A DNA stretch of 64,000 nt. It comes from Paraburkholderia caribensis. Its GTDB lineage: Bacteria > Pseudomonadota > Gammaproteobacteria > Burkholderiales > Burkholderiaceae. The stretch is taken from contig NZ_CP026103.1 in assembly GCF_002902945.1 (NCBI RefSeq), forward strand, positions 434,001 through 498,000, given 5' to 3'. Each line of letters starts with the position of its first letter. Positions within the stretch are counted from its first letter, which is position 1. This document shows positions 26,058 through 35,341 of this stretch, piece by piece. The notes beneath the pieces were generated by a model. It did not search any database and was not told the origin of the DNA. It saw nothing but the letters and a program-made list of their open reading frames with translations. The position numbers and the translations under genes are program-made.

Positions 26058-27005
26058 TTACGAACCCGCGCGGAATTCGATGCGTCGATTGCGCGCGCGG
26101 CCATCGGCCGTATCGTTCGAGGCGATCGGCTGGTCCGGTCCGACGCCGAGCGTCGACAGTTGCTGCGGTGAAATGCCCTTTGTGACCAGATAGCCCTTCA
26201 CGGCATCCGCACGCGCCTGACTCAGCGCGACATTCGTCGAGCGATTACCGGATGCGTCCGTGTGCCCGATGATCTCGACCTGCTTCGTCGTCATCCTGGT
26301 GAGCACAGCCGACATCTGATCGAGAATCGCGCGGCCTTGCGGCGTCAATGTCGCGCTGCCCGTTTCGAATTCGATGGTGCGATTGGCTAGCGTCTGATCG
26401 AGCAGACCCTGTTCCGAGGCGCTGACGCGCAACGCGTTGCGGATCGTGTAGGTCGGGTTCAACGCGCTCGCCATGTCGCTTGCAAGCTGCTGGCGCTGCG
26501 CCTCGTTGCGCACTTCGCCTTTCACTTCGATCGACGTGCCGTCGATCTTCAGTTGCCCCTTGCTGATCTGCTTCAACTCCGGCCCGATCAGCTTCTGTAC
26601 GTTCGCGCTCCAGTTTGGCGGCGTCGCGACGTCGCCGATTTCGATCTGATCGACGACGTTCGCCGCGCCATACGTGTCGCGCAAGCGCGCGAGCACGGCT
26701 GCCTTGGTGGCTTCATCGGGCAGCTTGCCGCCGACGACGACCTGGCCCGGCACCGCGTTCGCCGCGGGCGGCGCGGATCTGACGGCGCCCGTCGCGACAG
26801 GACTTGCAGATGCGGACGCGGTCGCGGACACGTTCGGCACGGAGGCAGGCGTGGGCGCGGGCAGAACCGTGGTGTGAATCTTGACGCCGCTGTTGTCGAC
26901 GGGCGTGACGTTCGCCGGGCCGGCATTGTCGGCGAGTGCTGCACCGCTTGACGTTACGGCGAGCAGTGCCGCCGCGATCACGTTGCGCCTGATTCGCGTC
27001 GTCAT
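26058..27005 (-). CDS. T6SS-associated OmpA-family periplasmic protein
   Basis: The 315-residue protein has a signal peptide (to ALA-D, about residue 26), a BON-like region (residues about 90-210; VVVGGKLPDEATKAAVLARL) and a C-terminal OmpA domain (GHTDASGNRSTNVALSQARA; DGRARNRRIEF). The OmpA domain should bind peptidoglycan and so anchor the secretion complex, a job done elsewhere by a TssL fusion; the TssL here lacks one. ATG 27005 has AGGAG at 9 bp and gives the signal peptide. It lies 4 bp after tagF and so ends the tssM-tagF-ompA operon. Confidence 0.88.
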   Translation of the reverse strand: MTTRIRRNVIAAALLAVTSSGAALADNAGPANVTPVDNSGVKIHTTVLPAPTPASVPNVSATASASASPVATGAVRSAPPAANAVPGQVVVGGKLPDEATKAAVLARLRDTYGAANVVDQIEIGDVATPPNWSANVQKLIGPELKQISKGQLKIDGTSIEVKGEVRNEAQRQQLASDMASALNPTYTIRNALRVSASEQGLLDQTLANRTIEFETGSATLTPQGRAILDQMSAVLTRMTTKQVEIIGHTDASGNRSTNVALSQARADAVKGYLVTKGISPQQLSTLGVGPDQPIASNDTADGRARNRRIEFRAGS

Positions 27006-27009
27006 GGTC

Positions 27010-27999
27010 TCAGGCTCCTGCAAACGCTTCGCGAAACGTGTCGATGCTGACACGCAGCGAGAGTTGCGGTTGATCGAGGTAACTGACGAGCTTGCTGATG
27101 CCATGGTCGTTTTGTGCGTGTTCGTCGATCCATTCGGGATCGTCGATGTCGATGTTGTGCTGTGCGTACGCCTGCGGATCGACGACACTGTGCAGCGTTT
27201 TCGCCGATGCGCCATTGAAGCCGATCACGAGGCGTTCCCGTTGCGCGATGGTGCCCATGAAAATGGCGAGTTCGAAATCGGCATGCGCGACGAACGGCGC
27301 GATCAGTTCGAGCCAGAACGCGGCGACCAGCGAACGATAGAACGGATCACTCGGTAACGGCAACGTGAGACCGCGTTCGAGGTGCGATGTTCCGCTCGTC
27401 ATCACGGGGCGCAGCAGCGAACCGAGCGCGAGCATCGCGCCGCGCAGCCGCACCGGGTGTCCGCTTGCGAGCAGCATCTGTTCGAGACCGGACAGCGTTT
27501 GATGTTCGACGAAGTCGTTGAACGTGCCGTCATGCGGATTGCCCGGCCCCGCAATTTCGATCGGCACTTGCGTTTCGCCGAGCGCCTGCAATGCGCCCGC
27601 CGGTTCCGTCGAATCGAGCAGCGGTTTCATCTGCGTGGCAACGCGCGACCATAGCCGTGCAAAGGCGAGCGGGCTGCGCGCGAAGAACGCCAGCGGCCGG
27701 TCCACTTCGAGCGCCGTGGCCGCGAGAAACGGAAAGCGCCGCGCCGATTGATCCTGGCTCGCGACCATATGACCCGCGATGGCGAGCTTGCTGCGCGAGC
27801 CGAGAAACGCGAAGTGCATCGGCTTCGCGCTTTCATAGACGATCTTCCAGCGCGGATCTTCCGCAAGCAGTTCCATGGCTTGCGCGATCCAGCGGTCGAG
27901 CGTTTGCAGCAACTGCGGATTGTGCGCGCTCTTCACGAAGTCGCCGCGCGACGGAATCTTGCCGAAATAGGCGATCTGCGCCTGCACGGTCTGGCTCAT
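27010..27999 (-). CDS. tagF: T6SS accessory protein TagF
   Basis: The 329-residue protein begins MSQTVQAQIAYFGKIPSRGDFV, the TagF_N signature, with WKIVYESAKPMHFAFLGSRS and RRFPFLAAT. TagF is a post-translational repressor of T6SS assembly in Pseudomonas; it is a baseplate or membrane-complex modulator in others. The start overlaps the tssM stop by 4 bp (ATGA), so it is co-translated with tssM. No PpkA/PppA pair is seen in the window, so if threonine-phosphorylation control exists its genes lie elsewhere. Confidence 0.94.
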   Translation of the reverse strand: MSQTVQAQIAYFGKIPSRGDFVKSAHNPQLLQTLDRWIAQAMELLAEDPRWKIVYESAKPMHFAFLGSRSKLAIAGHMVASQDQSARRFPFLAATALEVDRPLAFFARSPLAFARLWSRVATQMKPLLDSTEPAGALQALGETQVPIEIAGPGNPHDGTFNDFVEHQTLSGLEQMLLASGHPVRLRGAMLALGSLLRPVMTSGTSHLERGLTLPLPSDPFYRSLVAAFWLELIAPFVAHADFELAIFMGTIAQRERLVIGFNGASAKTLHSVVDPQAYAQHNIDIDDPEWIDEHAQNDHGISKLVSYLDQPQLSLRVSIDTFREAFAGA

Positions 28000-30900
28000 T
28001 GCGCGCTCCCGTTGTTGGTGGCGGCAACGGCTGCCGTCGCCGTCGGCGACGTGGCCGCGGGCGTCGAGGCCGTCGAGGCCGTCGCCGCAGCGCCTGTGGG
28101 CGTACCCACATCGGCAATCGATGAAGGCAGCTTCAGGCCGCGCAGAGATTGTTGTTGAGGCGCGTCGCCGCTTGCCGTCGCCTGCGACGTGCTGATGATC
28201 CGCATGCTCACCGACACGCTCACGCTGCCTTGCGTCCACGTGAGATCGAAGGTGCCGTCCGGGCGGCGCGAGCGTTGCGCGGTGTTGATGAGCTTTTCGA
28301 GGCCATAGCGTCCTGGCTCGTTGACGAGTTGCACGGTGCGGCCGTCGAAGGTCGTGGCCGACAGCGTCGCGCCCGGCGAGCCGGAAGGATTCGGCCACAC
28401 GAAGTTGGTCCATTGCGGCGGCGTGTTGCGATAGCGCAGTTGCTGGCCGTCGATGGCCACCGTGTACTCCGTCGTGCCGCTGCTCGGCTGCGGCAGGATC
28501 TGGAACACCGTCTGCGGTTCCGATGCACCCTGTGCGCCGCCCGCCGCGCCGCCTGCAAGCGGCGCGACCCAGCGCGCGAAGCCGTTGGTGAAGTCGGGCG
28601 CCAGCGCGAGGCCCATGTCGCCCCACGTGCGCGCCGTGAGCGTGTCGCCGCGCCGCACCGCGAGCGGTCCGAGCGTGCTGCCGACGAACTTCGCGACGGC
28701 GCCATCGGGCCCGAAGATCTGCGCGATCTCGCTCGCGCCTGCCTCGACCTTCGCGTCGCCCGCAAACGGATACTTGCTCGCCAGCGACGCCTGGAACGGC
28801 TGATACACCTGCGCGTTCCAGACCTTGTTGACTTCGGCGCTGGCAGGCTGGATCACCACGGCATACGCCTGCATCAGCGGACGCACGAGCAGCGGACGCA
28901 GCGCCTTGCGTTGCGCGTCGGTAAGGCCCGTGAGCATCTGTTCGTCGACGTACTTGAGCGAGTCCGCGAGTTCGGAGCCGTTGCCGTCGAGCGTCTGCTG
29001 CATCAGTTGACGCGCGCCCGGACCCGGATCGCCCTGGTTCTTCAACACGTTGAAGCGCGTGCGTACCTTCGACAGCGAGTCCATATAGCCGCGCAGCAAC
29101 GACACGTCGCCGTTCTTCACGGCAATGCGCGCGAGCCCCGCGAAATCCGCGCCGACGGGGCCCATGGGGAGATCGACAGGCTTGCCGTTGATATCGACGT
29201 TCGCGTTCAGTTGCGAGGCGGGCGTGCGCGAGAACCACTGCTTGACCCAGTTCACGACGCCGCCTTGCGCGCTCTTCAAGGCAACATTCGCCAGCGACGG
29301 GTTGTCCCACGAGGTTTGCTCATACGCGGTTTCGAGTACCTTGCGGATCGGCGAGTCTTGCGGATCGCCGAGACGGTTCATGGCTTCGACAGCCTGGTTA
29401 AAGTTGCCGAAACTCTGCACCGCAATGCCCTGCATGAACTTCTGCCAGTGCTGCGCATACTCGGTCTTGTACATGCCGACCAGCGCCTTCTGGATCTGCT
29501 CGGGGCTGCCTTCGAGCGTGAGGTCGTCACGCGCGGACGTGTTGAGCACCCAGTCCTTCGCCTGCAGCTCTTTCGTCGCGGCGTCGCGGATCGCGGGCTG
29601 CACGTACTGGAACCACGCGTCGCGCGTGAAGGTGCCCGGAATCGCATAGCTGCCTGCGATCAGCCCCGTGTTGTTTTCACCGACGATGCGCGCAATCGTC
29701 ATCGGCGCGAAGCGCGTCGACGCGCGCGCCTTGATCTCTTCATACACGCGCTGGCGGGCGGGCATGCCGCGCACCACGCGGCGCAGGTTGTCGCGCGTCT
29801 GGTCGACCAGCGACAGATTCGCGTCGATCATCGGCCAGTCGTCGTCGCTCACGCGTGACAGATAGAACGTGATCATCCGTTCGGCGCTCTTGATCATCTC
29901 GTCGCGCGGCATGTTGCCGCGATTCTGTTCGAGCCAGCCGCGCCAGAAGCGTGCGACCTGATCGGTGAGATGCGCGGTTTCGACGTGGCGCTTGTCGGAG
30001 AGCATCAGATAGGTCTTCAGCGCGTTGTACGCATCCTCGACGTTGGTCGGCGACGCATCGCTGTAGAGGCCGCCCTGATTCGCCGACGTCATCGCCGTGT
30101 GCGCGGACACGGGAATGGCGCCGGAGTCGGGCGCGTGCGTCATCGGCGCGAGCTGCTCGGGATGCGCATCCACGTCCTTCAGGAACGACGCGAGGCTCTG
30201 CGACACGGGCGCCAGCATGATCTGCCTGATGCCGTTGTAGTACTCGGTCAGCAGGCGCTGTTCGAGGCGGTCGCCCTGATACAGGCCAAGCGAGACGGAA
30301 AGCGGCCGCTCGCGGCGGAACTGTTCGAGTTGCTCGATGCGGTCTTCGAGCACGTCCATCGCTTGCAGGCGCGATTGCAGATCGTTGCGGCCCTGCTGCA
30401 TGCGCGTGACGTTGTCGAGGTCGGCTTGCACGTTGGCGGTGAGTTGCTGGTTGCCGATCGTCGACCAGGTCCAGCCGCCCAGCGCAAGCGCCAAAATCAC
30501 GACGAAGCTGAAGAACGTCGCATAACGCAAGCGGGTCTTGGCGGGACTGGCGAACTGCCGCACCGTCTGACGGTCCGCGAAAATGACCTTTGAAAACAGG
30601 TCGCGCAGGAAGAAGCCGTTCTTCGAAAAGGTGCTGTGAGGCTTCGGCAATGCGTCCGGGCTGAGGCCGAAGCGATTGGCGATGCGCTGCGCGGCGGCGC
30701 TGTTCGTCTCGCCTTCCTGCAGCGCGCTCGTGAAATAGAAGCCGCGAAAAATCGGTTTGTGCTGGAACGGGTTGTTCTCGAACAGCGTGGCGATGAACGC
30801 GCGCAGCGATGGCTTGATCGTCGAGAATTCGAGCGGGAAGCTCAATTGTCCGGGCGAGAGCTTGTTGCCGCGGCTGATCGACAGTTGTGCCACGCTGATT

Positions 30901-31844
30901 TCTTTCAGGCCTTCGTAGAGCTCTTCGAAGTGCTCGTCGAACTGCGCGACCACATCGCGCTTCTCGTCGGGCTGGTAGGGCAGGGTGGCGCCCCACGCCC
31001 GGTCGTACTCGTGACGCTCGCCGCCGCTGAAAAATTCCGTGAAGCCGGTGATCAGATCCGCCTTCGTGAACATCACGTAGACGGGGGCGAATACTTCGAG
31101 CTTGTCGGTCAGTTCCTGCACGCGCTGCCGCAGATTCTTCGCGAGGTTGATCGCGAACTCCGGCTTGTTGCCCGTCAGTTCCGCAATGCTCGCGGTGACG
31201 ATGATCCCGTTGATGGGCGCCTTCGGACGAAAACGTTTGAGCAGGCCAAGAAAGCCGAGCCATTCGGTGCGGTCTTCTTCATGCACCGAATAGCGGCCCG
31301 CCGTGTCGAGCAGTATGCCTTCCGTGGTGAAGAACCAGTCGCAGTTTCGCGTGCCGCCAATGCCATGCACGACGGCGTCGTTCTTGTCGGCAAACGGAAA
31401 TTGCAGGCCCGAGTTCAGCACCGCGCTGCTCTTGCCCGCTGCGGGATTGCCGATCACGATGTACCACGGCAATTCGTAGAGCGCCGAGCCGCCCGACGTT
31501 TGCCCGATCTTCGACGTCTTGATCGTCTTCACGGCGTCGACGAGACGCGTGCGCAGCACGTCGAGATCCGCGCCACGCGCGGGCGCGGCGGCCGTCGCTT
31601 CGCTGCCTGCTTGCGCCTGTTGTTCGAGCATCTCGCCGAGCTTGCTGTTCGCGCGGCGAATGCGGAGGCGTCTGACGAGCCACGTGACGAGCAATAGCGC
31701 AATCAGCGCGCCGACCGCGATGGCCGGCCAAACGGGATCGATCTGGAAGAAGTCCGCGCCGGCGAATAGCACGGCCGCTAGCGCGAGCACGCCGATGACG
31801 GTCAGCGTGCGTCTGGAGGTCAACCCGTTGAGGAAGCGTTGCAT
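27996..31844 (-). CDS. tssM: T6SS inner-membrane protein TssM (IcmF family)
   Basis: The 1282-residue protein has two N-terminal membrane segments (about 13-32 and 38-57), a cytoplasmic NTPase domain with Walker A GNPAAGKSS (about 132-140), a third membrane segment near residue 450 (FFSFVVILALALGG) and a large periplasmic part ending in the C-terminal beta domain. TssM bridges the envelope from TssL to TssJ. Walker A is intact, unlike in some homologues. It heads the tssM-tagF-OmpA operon. Confidence 0.97.
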   Translation of the reverse strand: MQRFLNGLTSRRTLTVIGVLALAAVLFAGADFFQIDPVWPAIAVGALIALLLVTWLVRRLRIRRANSKLGEMLEQQAQAGSEATAAAPARGADLDVLRTRLVDAVKTIKTSKIGQTSGGSALYELPWYIVIGNPAAGKSSAVLNSGLQFPFADKNDAVVHGIGGTRNCDWFFTTEGILLDTAGRYSVHEEDRTEWLGFLGLLKRFRPKAPINGIIVTASIAELTGNKPEFAINLAKNLRQRVQELTDKLEVFAPVYVMFTKADLITGFTEFFSGGERHEYDRAWGATLPYQPDEKRDVVAQFDEHFEELYEGLKEISVAQLSISRGNKLSPGQLSFPLEFSTIKPSLRAFIATLFENNPFQHKPIFRGFYFTSALQEGETNSAAAQRIANRFGLSPDALPKPHSTFSKNGFFLRDLFSKVIFADRQTVRQFASPAKTRLRYATFFSFVVILALALGGWTWSTIGNQQLTANVQADLDNVTRMQQGRNDLQSRLQAMDVLEDRIEQLEQFRRERPLSVSLGLYQGDRLEQRLLTEYYNGIRQIMLAPVSQSLASFLKDVDAHPEQLAPMTHAPDSGAIPVSAHTAMTSANQGGLYSDASPTNVEDAYNALKTYLMLSDKRHVETAHLTDQVARFWRGWLEQNRGNMPRDEMIKSAERMITFYLSRVSDDDWPMIDANLSLVDQTRDNLRRVVRGMPARQRVYEEIKARASTRFAPMTIARIVGENNTGLIAGSYAIPGTFTRDAWFQYVQPAIRDAATKELQAKDWVLNTSARDDLTLEGSPEQIQKALVGMYKTEYAQHWQKFMQGIAVQSFGNFNQAVEAMNRLGDPQDSPIRKVLETAYEQTSWDNPSLANVALKSAQGGVVNWVKQWFSRTPASQLNANVDINGKPVDLPMGPVGADFAGLARIAVKNGDVSLLRGYMDSLSKVRTRFNVLKNQGDPGPGARQLMQQTLDGNGSELADSLKYVDEQMLTGLTDAQRKALRPLLVRPLMQAYAVVIQPASAEVNKVWNAQVYQPFQASLASKYPFAGDAKVEAGASEIAQIFGPDGAVAKFVGSTLGPLAVRRGDTLTARTWGDMGLALAPDFTNGFARWVAPLAGGAAGGAQGASEPQTVFQILPQPSSGTTEYTVAIDGQQLRYRNTPPQWTNFVWPNPSGSPGATLSATTFDGRTVQLVNEPGRYGLEKLINTAQRSRRPDGTFDLTWTQGSVSVSVSMRIISTSQATASGDAPQQQSLRGLKLPSSIADVGTPTGAAATASTASTPAATSPTATAAVAATNNGSAQ

Positions 31845-32010
31845 AAGCCTGTCAGGTCTTGATGATAGGAATAGCGTGTGAAAAGACGTCTAATGCGGCT
31901 TAATCAGCCTTTAACGATCATTCGACCGATCGTTTCAATGCGTCTTGAGTAAGATTGGAAATGCCGCAATTCATGTGTTGGATGGCGGGTAAAAAGTGCG
32001 ATTTAACATT

Positions 32011-32856
32011 TTATCGATTGCGGCCGAGCACGAAACCGGGCTTGTGATATTCGACGTGTCCGAGGTCCATCATTTTCCATCGCCCGCCCCAGGTCAGCCC
32101 CACTTGCTCGGCGACTTGTCCGTATAACTGGTAGCCTTGCATGGCCCACGGATCTTTTTCGGAAATGACGATCTTGCCATCGCGCAAAAAGGCATTGTCG
32201 GCAGCGAGACCGTATTGATGATAGCTTTGGAATGCGGCTGCGTTTGTGACATTGCTACCCATTTGCGCAAGGCGGTTTTGCCTTTCCGGACTCCGGTAAC
32301 CTTCCAGTAAAGCCATCTCATAGCCATGTTGCTCACGCATGATTTTATAAACGAGCAACAGACGCGTCCGGAAATCGGCATCGAGCATATTCCAGTCGCG
32401 GCTCGCGTCTTTCAGCGCGGGCCGGATCTGCTCGACCTCTTGTGTCGCAAAGGCTTCGGGCGGCAGCGGCGGAGGCGGCACCAGCTGTTCGCCATTGAGC
32501 AATTGGGCGATTTTTTCGTCCGGTGACCTGGAAACGTCATCGAACTGGAATAACTGTTTGCCGCGTAATGCGACGGCTACTAATGGCGGCGTCGCAAGAA
32601 TACCTGTGGTGGTTAAAATCAGCAAGCGCCGGCGTGCCAGTAAGTTTTGCATATCGGCAATTGTCGTTTGAGACATTTTTGCCGAATAGCTTAATTGCGC
32701 TTTAGCTTTCAGTACGTTATTTGATGCGCGCCGCATGAATCGCGCATGCCAAACTGCTATGCCGCCAAGAATTGTTAAACGGACTGGCGGCAATAGGACG
32801 ATTGCCGCAAGTAGAACAGCAATGGCGAAATAGACGACGAGTGCGACGGCAATCAA
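32011..32856 (-). CDS. tagX: T6SS-associated M15-type peptidoglycan peptidase (TagX-like)
   Basis: The 281-residue protein has two N-terminal membrane segments (about 2-26 and 78-97) and a C-terminal periplasmic M15/VanY-like domain. Zinc-site motifs are visible as SYHQYGLAADNAF (His, Asp) and GHVEYH (His) near the C terminus, with the substrate loop LLEGYRSPERQNRL. TagX-like enzymes cut peptidoglycan locally so the T6SS complex can pass through the wall. The gene stands between tssM and the divergent Cys-tailed protein, with an AT-rich promoter gap on the right. The name follows use in other T6SS loci and is an inference from position and fold. Confidence 0.82.
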   Translation of the reverse strand: MIAVALVVYFAIAVLLAAIVLLPPVRLTILGGIAVWHARFMRRASNNVLKAKAQLSYSAKMSQTTIADMQNLLARRRLLILTTTGILATPPLVAVALRGKQLFQFDDVSRSPDEKIAQLLNGEQLVPPPPLPPEAFATQEVEQIRPALKDASRDWNMLDADFRTRLLLVYKIMREQHGYEMALLEGYRSPERQNRLAQMGSNVTNAAAFQSYHQYGLAADNAFLRDGKIVISEKDPWAMQGYQLYGQVAEQVGLTWGGRWKMMDLGHVEYHKPGFVLGRNR

Positions 32857-32981
32857 AGGAAACCCCGGAAATTCGCGGCAATTGTTTTTTGTAATGCTTG
32901 ATCTTAGAATCAGGCGTGCCCCGAGGAGGGGCTTTTACACATTTTCCTCTCGAATATTAACCAGTTTCCAAGAGACAGTGA

Positions 32982-33932
32982 ATGAGTGCGCCTGAATCGA
33001 ACTCAAAAGTCCCACCCAGTCTGCTATCCGAGCCGGCTAAAGATGGGCAAGCGGGTGGTTCGCGCATTCTTGCCAATCTCGAAGGACGCGTCGATCCTTC
33101 CGCGAACCAGAAGCCGAAGCGTTCGCGCGCGCTGCCCCTCGTCGTGGCGGCGCTGGTGATCGCCGCGGGTGGTGTGGGTGCCTATCAGTTGCAGCATCGT
33201 GCTTCGGCGGCGAAGGTTGCAGCGGCCGCCGCGCAGAAGGATGCGGCGAATGGAGCGTCCACTGTCGTGGCGTCGAGCGTCCGGCTCGCGAGCGGTGTGA
33301 CGGCGAGTGTGTCGGCTTCCGCCGTGCCGGCTGCGGCGCCCGCTACCATCGTCGCCGCTGACGATGCGAGCAAGGATATGCCGCGCGCACAGGCATCGAA
33401 TGACGACGGCAGCCGGTTGTCGCGTGCGTTGGCGGATGGTGCGGGCGCATCGGACGAGCATGCATCAGCGGCAATCGTGTCAGGCACGAACACCGACGAT
33501 ACTGCGAAGCCCGCCAGTGCCGCGAGCTCGAAGCATGCCGACACGGCATCGAAAGCGGCGCACGGTAAACACGATAAGCGGCAGCTCGCGGAAGAGCGCC
33601 ATTCGAAGGAAAGCAAAGCGGCCGTGGCGTCGCGCGCGAAGAAGCCGAACGGCAAGCAGGAATCGAAGGACGATTCCGATGCCGATCTGCTCGCCGCGCT
33701 CGTCGCGCGCACCAAGCCCGCTTCGACCCGATCCGACCAGCCCGCCGATGCCCAGGCCGCGGCGAAGAAAGTGGGCGCGGCTGGCAATCCCACAGCGACG
33801 CTCGCCGAACGCATCAACGAATGTGGCCAGCACGGTTTCTTCGAAGAGCAACTGTGCCGCTGGCGCGTTTGCGATGGACATTGGGGCAAGGACCCGCATT
33901 GTCCGGCAGCGGCGCAGGCACGGCAGCCCTGA
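32982..33932 (+). CDS. T6SS-adjacent bitopic membrane protein with Cys-rich tail
   Basis: The 316-residue protein has a cytoplasmic N terminus, one membrane helix at about residues 48-67 (ALPLVVAALVIAAGGVGAY) and a long low-complexity linker rich in Ala, Ser, Lys and Asp. A compact C-terminal segment has four cysteines (about 281, 292, 297 and 307) in the pattern C-X10-C-X4-C-X9-C with W residues (CRWRVCDGHWGKDPHC). The tail would be periplasmic and could form two disulfides. It is divergent from the peptidase gene and closes the T6SS locus. I do not recognise a characterised family; a T6SS accessory ('tag') role is inferred from position. Confidence 0.75.
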   Translation: MSAPESNSKVPPSLLSEPAKDGQAGGSRILANLEGRVDPSANQKPKRSRALPLVVAALVIAAGGVGAYQLQHRASAAKVAAAAAQKDAANGASTVVASSVRLASGVTASVSASAVPAAAPATIVAADDASKDMPRAQASNDDGSRLSRALADGAGASDEHASAAIVSGTNTDDTAKPASAASSKHADTASKAAHGKHDKRQLAEERHSKESKAAVASRAKKPNGKQESKDDSDADLLAALVARTKPASTRSDQPADAQAAAKKVGAAGNPTATLAERINECGQHGFFEEQLCRWRVCDGHWGKDPHCPAAAQARQP

Positions 33933-33957
33933 GCGTGAATGTTTCTTGTGTCGTGTG

Positions 33958-33987
33958 AAGCGGCGCCGCGTGCGCCGCTTTGTATTT
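33958..33987 (+). terminator. Intrinsic terminator ending the T6SS locus
   Basis: A perfect 9-bp stem AAGCGGCGC/GCGCCGCTT with a 5-nt loop is followed by TGTATTT. It lies 25 bp after the Cys-tailed protein gene. Confidence 0.65.
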
Positions 33988-34042
33988 CAGGTCGCGGCAG
34001 CTCGACATCGATATCGATATATCGGCGTCGACGTCGGCGCGA

Positions 34043-34852
34043 TCAAGCGATCGCATCTGCCTCCGCAATATGCCGCACGATGGCCGCATTGACCTTGTCG
34101 GCGTGCGTGACGGGGCCCATATGTCCTGCCCCTTCGACGATCGCAAGTCGCGCCGCCGGCAGCAACATCGGCAATCGCTCGGCAATGGCGCGGGTCGGAA
34201 TGGGCGCGTGCTGGCCGCGCATGATCAGCGCCGGAACACGCAAACCGGTGTACGCGCTGGCGGGCGTGCGTTCGTCGAGCAGCGCGCGAAAGTCGAGTGG
34301 CGCCTTCGGCGCCCAGCGCGTGAGTGCGTCCTGCACCGAGGGGCGCAATGCTTCCCATGCGCCCCGGCCGCCCCAGTAATCGACGAATGAAGCAGCCGCG
34401 CCCCGATAGTCGCCACAGTTCACGCCATCGGCGGTGCGCTTCGAGATTGCGACGATTTCCGCCAGCGCGTGGGCTCCGTATGAGCCCATCGTCTTGAGCA
34501 GATGAAACGCCGAGGGCTCGTATAGCGTCAGACTCGCGATACGCTCGGGCCGCTCGACGGCCGCGCGCAACGCCACGCCACCGCCATACGAGTGGCCGAC
34601 GAGATGCACCTTGCCGCGCGATGCGTCGATGATGCCCAGTGTCTTCGCGGCCTCGTCGGCGAGCGTGAACGCGCGCTCGCCGCTCCACGGCCCCGTGCTG
34701 TCGCAGCCGTAGTGCTCGGGCGCGACGAACGCGTGACGCGCGCCAAGGGCTTCGCCGAGTTTGCGCCATTGCGCCGCTCCCGAGCCGGAGCAATGCAGTG
34801 CGATCACCGATGTGACGGATGAAGAGGATTGCGATGCGACTGTGATGTCCAT
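34043..34852 (-). CDS. Alpha/beta hydrolase
   Basis: The 269-residue alpha/beta hydrolase has the nucleophile elbow GHSYGG (Ser88) and a C-terminal GAGHMG providing the catalytic histidine (about residue 244). A His-Cys-Ser-Gly-Ser stretch near residue 20 takes the oxyanion-hole position. It is likely an esterase or C-C hydrolase; the substrate is unknown. It stands alone, 48 bp after the DUF3563 gene in the same direction, with no operon partner that points to a pathway. Confidence 0.85.
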   Translation of the reverse strand: MDITVASQSSSSVTSVIALHCSGSGAAQWRKLGEALGARHAFVAPEHYGCDSTGPWSGERAFTLADEAAKTLGIIDASRGKVHLVGHSYGGGVALRAAVERPERIASLTLYEPSAFHLLKTMGSYGAHALAEIVAISKRTADGVNCGDYRGAAASFVDYWGGRGAWEALRPSVQDALTRWAPKAPLDFRALLDERTPASAYTGLRVPALIMRGQHAPIPTRAIAERLPMLLPAARLAIVEGAGHMGPVTHADKVNAAIVRHIAEADAIA

Positions 34853-34900
34853 GTTGTTCAGACAGTTCGAAAGTTGGATCGGGACGTCGGCGCGCGTGCC

Positions 34901-35035
34901 TCAGTCATATTCGCTCGCATGCATGCGGCGTTCGAGTTCGACGATGTCGACCGAGGCTGCAAGGTACGCGTCACGGCGGCTATGTTCAGCACGGTCGAGT
35001 GCCTTTCTCAACAACTGGAATAAATAGATGAGCAT
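34901..35035 (-). CDS. DUF3563 family micro-protein
   Basis: The 44-residue protein resembles the DUF3563 family found in Burkholderiales. It has an N-terminal hydrophobic start (MLIYLFQLLRKAL), then a basic-acidic helix with RRDAYLAAS and a conserved-looking LERRMHA end. ATG 35035 is chosen: AGAGGACATC precedes it with good spacing, whereas the longer frame to 35110 does not match the family. The role is unknown; such proteins are often stress-regulated. Confidence 0.8.
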   Translation of the reverse strand: MLIYLFQLLRKALDRAEHSRRDAYLAASVDIVELERRMHASEYD

Positions 35036-35341
35036 GATGTCCTCTGTTCGATCGTGTGACCGATTGCGTAGCGGCATGAATGCCGTGTACTCGCAGAGTC
35101 CATGCCACATTGCTGCAAGCCTTGTCTGGTGGACCTTTCAGCTGCCTCTGCGGGTTCGCGGCGGGCGGAAGCGTCGTCGCGCGGCCGACAGACCTTGAGT
35201 GGAAGTTGGACTGAAACAGACACGTGTGCCGTGCCGCGGCGCATCGCGGGACTTCGCCGCGCGCGAAGCGCAGCGAAGTCAGTCGATACAGGAAAAGCGG
35301 TGTCCGGATGAATCGACGGGACGCCCGGCGTCAGACTCCAC
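35036..35341. other. Intergenic region between the DUF3563 and methyltransferase genes
   Basis: The 306 bp show no credible gene. A perfect 14-bp palindrome CGGCAT-GA-ATGCCG (35072-35085) lies 37 bp upstream of the DUF3563 start and could be an operator or part of a leader hairpin. Confidence 0.4.

Noticed and set aside
34007..34040. ATCGATATCGATAT run as a possible operator
   Set aside because: It is a short alternating sequence near two gene ends, without a promoter nearby and with weak specificity.
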